Part shown: piece by piece, positions 56,744 through 61,155 of the stretch | Layout of the letters: the number at the start of each line of letters is the position of its first letter | How positions within the stretch are numbered: position 1 is the first letter of the stretch | Source of the DNA: Paracoccaceae bacterium | GTDB taxonomy: Bacteria > Pseudomonadota > Alphaproteobacteria > Rhodobacterales > Rhodobacteraceae | Assembly: GCA_009773375.1 (NCBI GenBank) | Contig: WRPH01000022.1 | Span: forward strand, 1-61,155 | DNA: 61,155 nucleotides | Direction of reading: 5' to 3' | The notes under the pieces: generated by a model | Database searches by the model: none | Told to the model about the DNA's origin: nothing | The model's input: only the letters and a program-made list of their open reading frames with translations | Translations under genes and position numbers: made by a program

Positions 56744-57831
56744 CAGCCGTCCTCCAGATGCAACAATAACCCCAAGGCCAGAAAAGCGGCGGCGATGGGT
56801 GGGCTCCACGCGGCCAGAAACACCGGGATTTGGCCGTTTTCCCCCAGAACCTGCGCGAAATTGCGCAGAAAGAAAATCAGAAAGCCACCCAGCAGCGCCA
56901 GCAGCACCATCTGCCCGGTCTTGCCAAAGCGGGCATGCCGCATGGTGAACCCCGCCGCGACCAGCACCATCGCCGCCAGCAGCAACGGCTGTGCCAATTC
57001 CATCTGAAACCACACCTGATAGCCGCGTGCCGAAAAACCCGCCCGCTCCAGCCCGGCGATATAGCTTGGCAGCGCCCAGAACGCGATGGCTGACGGTGCG
57101 CCAAAACTGTCGCGGATACGGTCCAGCGTCAGATCGGTCGGCAGGCGCAGATCATCGCTGGCGGCGGTGGCGGTCTGTTCCGGGTTGGCTTGCGCCAGCG
57201 CCCAACGCTTGGCGCCGCTTAACACCCAAGCCCCCGGCTCCAACCGCGCCGACGCGGCCTCAATCCGCTCCACCGGGCTGCCATCGGCGGCAAAGGTCAA
57301 CACCGTCACCGCATACAGCTCCGACCCGTCAGGTGCGCTGCGCGCGGCCTTGATCACCGACTGGCCGTCCGGCGAGCCCTGCCGCATCCACAGCCCCTCG
57401 GCGGAAACCGACATCACTGCGGCGGCATTCTGCCCGCGCGCCGCGTTCAGCCGGTCATAGGCTTTCGAGGTCGCCCCCACCAACGGATTGAATACCGCCA
57501 CCGCCAGCGCACCGATGACCAGCGCCACCACAACCGGCGCCAGCAAGAACCGCAAACCAGACCGCCCCGCCGCCCGCACCACCACCAGCTCGGACGACCG
57601 CGCCAGCGCCAGAAACAGCGCAATCGCCGACAGGATCATGATCAGCGGCAAGATTTGATACAGGCTTTCCGGCACGTTCAGCAGCGACAGATACAGCGCC
57701 CCGGCGGCGGTCACACCCGTCTTGCGCAGCTGATCAATCAGGTCGATCAGCAACAGGATTGCCATGAAGATCGCGAACACCATCGCAAACATGCTGGCAA
57801 ACCGCCGCGCGATATACAGGGTCAGCGTCAT
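56743..57831 (-). CDS. lptG: LPS export ABC permease LptG
   Basis: This 362-residue inner-membrane permease has six membrane segments, three at each end, around a beta-jellyroll periplasmic domain. It starts with TLTLYIARRFASMFAMVF and has LLIDLIDQLRK. With LptF and the LptB ATPase (not in this window) it extracts LPS from the inner membrane. Its stop overlaps the lptD start by one base, and its ATG overlaps the lptF stop. Confidence 0.94.
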   Translation of the reverse strand: MTLTLYIARRFASMFAMVFAIFMAILLLIDLIDQLRKTGVTAAGALYLSLLNVPESLYQILPLIMILSAIALFLALARSSELVVVRAAGRSGLRFLLAPVVVALVIGALAVAVFNPLVGATSKAYDRLNAARGQNAAAVMSVSAEGLWMRQGSPDGQSVIKAARSAPDGSELYAVTVLTFAADGSPVERIEAASARLEPGAWVLSGAKRWALAQANPEQTATAASDDLRLPTDLTLDRIRDSFGAPSAIAFWALPSYIAGLERAGFSARGYQVWFQMELAQPLLLAAMVLVAAGFTMRHARFGKTGQMVLLALLGGFLIFFLRNFAQVLGENGQIPVFLAAWSPPIAAAFLALGLLLHLEDG

Positions 57832-58961
57832 GCCAGCGCCTCGGGCCGGGGCTGGGGTTTGCCCACCCGGCGCGGCCGCTGGCTAAGCCATAATTCAAAC
57901 GCGGCAATCGCGATGCCCACCACGGGCGGCACATAGGCCAGCAACCAGCCGCCCTCGCGCGCGATGCCCAGGCCGGTGGTCAGCGTCTGCAAGCCCTGCA
58001 CCGCCAACAGCAGCGCAATCGCCACCAGAATCTGCCGCCACAACCCGAACCGGCTGAACGCCCCCAACAGCAGCGAGCCAAAACCGATCAGCGCCGCCGC
58101 CGTGGCGGTAAACGGTTGCGCGATCCGGCTGTGCGCCTCAAACAGCAACGCCGCATGGCTTTCCCCGGTTTCCCGCTGCACCGCCTCGCTCGCCGCCAGC
58201 AAATCCAGCGTGGACAACTCATCCATCGTGCGATCCTGCGGCCCCGTCACCGCGATCAACCCAGCCATATCATAGGTGAAATCGGCAAACCGCGTCACCG
58301 ACAGCCGCTGCGTGCCCGCATCCAACGCCTGCACCATGCCATCCACCATCAACAGCTTTGGCCCCTCTGCCGCCCGCACAAACAACGCTTTCTTCGCGGT
58401 ATAGCTGACCCGAGCCGCCGCATCGCGGTCATCGGCCAGAAACAGATCCAGCAATTCCCCCGTCGCCGCAACTTCGCGGATATAAACAGTGACCCCCGCC
58501 GCAGGGTGCAGGAACTGCCCGTCCTTCAGAAACCGCGCGCTGATATTTTGCGACACTTCAGCGGTGCGCGCCGCCAGTGACCCGCGACTGGCCGGCACCA
58601 GCACATGCATCAACAACAGCATCATCAGCGCCACGATCAGCCCGAAATACGCCACCGGCCGCGCCAGCCGGAACGCCGAAAAGCCGGTCGCCTGCATCAC
58701 CACCAGCTCACTGTCCGAGGTCAGCCGGTTGGTCACATAGACCGCCGCCACAAACGCCGAAACCGGCAGCACCAGCCGGATCACATTCGGCAGCGTCAAC
58801 ACCGAAAATTCCAGAAAAACCAGCGCCGACTGGCCGTCGCCGATCAACTGCTCAAACAGCCCAACCGCGCGGTTGATCCAATATACCCCCACAAGCACTA
58901 GCGAGAAGAACCCGAACAGCGCAAGCAGTTGTGATAACAGATATCTGTCGAATCTCGACAC
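57828..58961 (-). CDS. lptF: LPS export ABC permease LptF
   Basis: This 377-residue partner of LptG has the same topology: N-terminal FDRYLLSQLLALFGFFSLVLVGVYWINRAVGLFE in parts, PSVIRLVLP-like LPNVIRLVLPVSAFVAAVYV, the periplasmic domain and three C-terminal segments. The open frame reaches a TTG at 58985; I prefer GTG 58961 because it yields the family start (M)SRFDRYLLSQ and GGAA lies nine bases upstream. It is first in the minus-strand envelope operon and divergent from pepA. Confidence 0.9.
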   Translation of the reverse strand: MSRFDRYLLSQLLALFGFFSLVLVGVYWINRAVGLFEQLIGDGQSALVFLEFSVLTLPNVIRLVLPVSAFVAAVYVTNRLTSDSELVVMQATGFSAFRLARPVAYFGLIVALMMLLLMHVLVPASRGSLAARTAEVSQNISARFLKDGQFLHPAAGVTVYIREVAATGELLDLFLADDRDAAARVSYTAKKALFVRAAEGPKLLMVDGMVQALDAGTQRLSVTRFADFTYDMAGLIAVTGPQDRTMDELSTLDLLAASEAVQRETGESHAALLFEAHSRIAQPFTATAAALIGFGSLLLGAFSRFGLWRQILVAIALLLAVQGLQTLTTGLGIAREGGWLLAYVPPVVGIAIAAFELWLSQRPRRVGKPQPRPEALA

Positions 58962-59093
58962 GCGGGCATTTTCCAATGACTTCAATGGCCGCGACCCTAG
59001 CCGAATTCGTCAGCGGGGAAAACTCATATCTGGCCTTCCCGTCCAGCCTTCGCTAGCCTTGCGCGAAACCCCGCGTGCATCCCGGAGAACCCG

Positions 59094-60566
59094 ATGTCCC
59101 ATCCTGCAGCCATCCAGTTTCACGCCCCCGATCTGGAGGCGCTGCCCCAGCTTTCCGGCCGTATCGCGCTGCTGTTCGATGGCGAAAAGCCCACCAGCCT
59201 TGCCGCGCGCCGCCTGAACAAACTGACCCGCGGTGCGCTGGCCCGCGCCATGGGCTCGGAGGCCGCCCAACGCCTGAAACCGGGCGAGGCGCTCGACCTT
59301 GCTTTCCCGGCGGGCCTTGCCGCCGAGGCGCTGCAACTGGTGCGTCTGCCGCGCCGCGCCTCGGTCGCTGACGCCCGCAAGGCCGGAGCCAGCGTCGCCC
59401 GCGCGCTGACCGCCTCTGGTGTCACCCTGATCACCGAAACCCACCCGCAAACCGCCGAGATCGCCTTCGGCCTTGCCCTGCGCGCCTATGATTTCAGCCC
59501 GCATAAATCCAAACCCCCGGCAGCGCTTGGCCCGGTGGTGATCGCCACCGCCAACCCCGAAGCCGTCGCCGCTGCGGCCTCGCCGATGGCGGCCGTGGCC
59601 GAAGGCGTGTTCTTCACCCGCGATCTGGTCAATGAACCCGCCAATATCCTGACCACACATGATTTCGCCGCCCGGCTTGCCGCGATGCAGGAACTCGGTC
59701 TCGATGTCGAAATCCTCGAAGAAGATCAGCTTGCCCGGCTTGGCATGAACGCGCTTCTTGGGGTCGGCATGGGCTCGGAAAGCCCGTCGAAGGTGGTCGT
59801 GATGCAGTGGCATGGTGGCCCGAAAGATCAGCCGCCCTTTGCGCTGGTCGGCAAGGGCGTGGTGTTTGATACTGGCGGCATTTCCATCAAACCCGCTGGC
59901 GGCATGGAAGACATGACGATGGATATGGGCGGTGCCGCCACCGTTGCGGGCGTCATGCGCAGCCTCGCGCTGCGTGGCGCGAAGGCGAACGTTGTCGGCC
60001 TTGTCGGCATCGTCGAAAACATGCCCGACGGGCGGGCGCAGCGCCCCGGCGATGTGGTGCGTTCCATGAAGGGCGACACCATCGAAGTGATCAACACTGA
60101 TGCCGAGGGCCGCTTGGTGCTGGCCGATGTGCTGTGGTATGCGCAAGACCGTTTCAAGCCATCGGGCATGATCAACCTTGCCACCCTGACCGGCGCGATC
60201 ATCGTGGCCTTGGGCCATGAAAACACCGGCGTTTTCTCCAACAACGATGCGCTCTGCAACGCGTTCCTGAAAGCCGCCGAGGCAGAAGGCGAAGGCGCAT
60301 GGCGGATGCCGATGGGCCAAGCCTATGACGGCAAACTGAAATCCCGCATCGCTGATATGGTCAACTCCTGTGGGCGCGATGGCGGCTCTATCACCGCCGC
60401 ACAATTTCTGCGCCGCTTCGTCAAGGAAGAAACCCCGTGGTGCCATCTTGATATTGCCGGCACCGCGCTGCTGAAATCCGACAGCACTCTGGCCCCGAAA
60501 GGCGCCACCGGCTGGGGGGTGATGGCGCTGAACCGGCTGATCCGGGATCGGTATGAGGCCAAATAA
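59094..60566 (+). CDS. pepA: Leucyl aminopeptidase (M17)
   Basis: This 490-residue M17 aminopeptidase has the two-metal core VGKGVVFDTGGISIKPAGGM (in parts), MDMGGAATVAGVM, VNTDAEGRLVLADVL (the NTDAEGR signature appears as INTDAEGRLVL) and the GAIIVALGHENTGVFSNND end. It releases N-terminal residues in the cytoplasm. ATG 59094 is preceded by CCGGAGAACCCG, a good SD. holC follows after six bases, the usual pepA-holC pair. Confidence 0.95.
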   Translation: MSHPAAIQFHAPDLEALPQLSGRIALLFDGEKPTSLAARRLNKLTRGALARAMGSEAAQRLKPGEALDLAFPAGLAAEALQLVRLPRRASVADARKAGASVARALTASGVTLITETHPQTAEIAFGLALRAYDFSPHKSKPPAALGPVVIATANPEAVAAAASPMAAVAEGVFFTRDLVNEPANILTTHDFAARLAAMQELGLDVEILEEDQLARLGMNALLGVGMGSESPSKVVVMQWHGGPKDQPPFALVGKGVVFDTGGISIKPAGGMEDMTMDMGGAATVAGVMRSLALRGAKANVVGLVGIVENMPDGRAQRPGDVVRSMKGDTIEVINTDAEGRLVLADVLWYAQDRFKPSGMINLATLTGAIIVALGHENTGVFSNNDALCNAFLKAAEAEGEGAWRMPMGQAYDGKLKSRIADMVNSCGRDGGSITAAQFLRRFVKEETPWCHLDIAGTALLKSDSTLAPKGATGWGVMALNRLIRDRYEAK

Positions 60567-60572
60567 CCCAGA

Positions 60573-61043
60573 ATGGCCATCGCGATGTTCTACCATCTGA
60601 CCCGCTCGACGCCGCAAAGCACCATGGCGACGATCCTGCCGCGCGCGATCGCGGCGGGGTGGCGGGTGATGCTGCGCGGCACCGATCCCGCCGCGCTGGA
60701 ACGGCTCGATCTGGCGTTGTGGACCGACGACGACGCCAGCTTTCTGCCGCATGGGTTGGCAGGCGGCCCGCATGACGCCGATCAGCCGATCCTTTTGGGC
60801 GCGGGGCCGATCGGCAACGCCGCACAAGGCCTGATGCTGATCGACGGTGCCATCACCACCCCCGAAGAAGCTGCGGCGCTGGAACGGGTCTGGGTGCTGT
60901 TCGACGGCGCGGATGAGGCCGCCTTGGCGGGCGCGCGGCGGCTCTGGACCGGGCTGACCGGGGCAGGGCTTGCGGCGCAATATTGGTCCGAAGACGGTGG
61001 CCGCTGGGAAAAGAAGACCGAAAAAGCCGCGCGCCAAGGGTAG
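60573..61043 (+). CDS. holC: DNA polymerase III subunit chi
   Basis: This 156-residue chi subunit links the clamp loader to SSB. Motifs are MFYHLTRSTPQSTMATILPRAI (in parts), LDLALWTDDDASFLPHG and PILLGAG, with VWVLFDGADEAALAGARRLW and YWSEDGGRWEKKTEKA near the end. The start ATG 60573 or the in-frame ATG 60585 (MFYHL) are both possible; the latter matches family N-termini. Confidence 0.92.
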   Translation: MAIAMFYHLTRSTPQSTMATILPRAIAAGWRVMLRGTDPAALERLDLALWTDDDASFLPHGLAGGPHDADQPILLGAGPIGNAAQGLMLIDGAITTPEEAAALERVWVLFDGADEAALAGARRLWTGLTGAGLAAQYWSEDGGRWEKKTEKAARQG

Positions 61044-61155
61044 GGCGCTTGGCCGTCCTTTGCATCAGTCGCGCAGGCCGCGTGCGGCGTGGAAAATGAA
61101 CAGATCATTAACACGACCTGCCATCCCATTGATTTTATGTATTTTTGTCAAATGT
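61044..61155. other. Window end, no gene seen
   Basis: The last 112 bases after holC turn AT-rich near the end and contain no supported gene. They may lead into a promoter for a gene outside the window. Confidence 0.5.

Noticed and set aside
55409..57007. 532-codon plus-strand frame inside lptD/lptG
   Set aside because: Antisense shadow of real minus-strand genes; composition is dominated by Arg, Gln and His.
59010..61037. 675-codon open frame antisense to pepA and holC
   Set aside because: Codon periodicity of pepA keeps the opposite strand free of stops; the peptide has no family resemblance.

Overview
The window reads as a chromosomal segment of a high-GC alphaproteobacterium of the Rhodobacteraceae (Rhodobacter/Gemmobacter-like). 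The basis is a gene transfer agent (GTA) structural cluster of the Rhodobacter capsulatus type lying between mltG and cysE, a pyruvate dehydrogenase operon whose E1-beta carries its own lipoyl domain, a long B12-dependent ribonucleotide reductase, a Fur/Mur-type regulator and an lptF-lptG-lptD-surA-pdxA-rsmA run. Genus and species cannot be fixed from the sequence alone.

Layout. 1-536 is the 3' end of mltG. 537-852 is a gene-free leader with a candidate promoter and a terminator-like hairpin. 853-16287 is the GTA cluster, g1 to g15, all on the plus strand and mostly overlapping: terminase small and large subunits, portal, gp3.5, protease, capsid, head-tail joining proteins, tail tube, chaperones, tape measure, distal tail, hub, peptidase and the large host-contact protein. 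The last gene, g15, is broken twice: an internal deletion/frameshift near 11.9 kb, and a roughly 1.64 kb insertion (about 12500-14141) that carries only a P4-type tyrosine integrase and a small excisionase-like HTH protein. All other GTA genes look intact.

16290-23009 holds a small conserved protein, cysE, the minus-strand pdhA-pdhB-pdhC operon, ftsB and a class I fructose-bisphosphate aldolase. 23010-33829 holds pgk, two tandem cyclophilins, tyrS, anmK, a RarD-type permease, a fatty acid desaturase, a FAD oxidoreductase, enolase, an EamA permease and a Fur-family regulator. Central carbon metabolism (pdh, fda, pgk, eno) is concentrated here; a CceR-like palindrome lies upstream of fda and a tandem 11-bp repeat lies at the pdhA promoter.

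34403-38089 is nrdJ, preceded by two NrdR-box-like sites. 38699-42377 is a four-gene glycine-betaine/proline-type ABC importer. 42560-48226 holds mazG, an M20 amidohydrolase, a small secreted DUF6636-like protein, a class III aminotransferase, an agmatinase-family ureohydrolase and a DUF1499-like protein. 48349-51485 is prfA-prmC and an Arg/Asp-rich DUF4167 protein. 51531-58961 is the minus-strand envelope operon lptF-lptG-lptD-surA-pdxA-rsmA. 59094-61043 is pepA-holC. I found no tRNA, rRNA or CRISPR array.

The item that most deserves attention is the minimal int-xis element sitting inside the host-contact gene of an otherwise preserved GTA.
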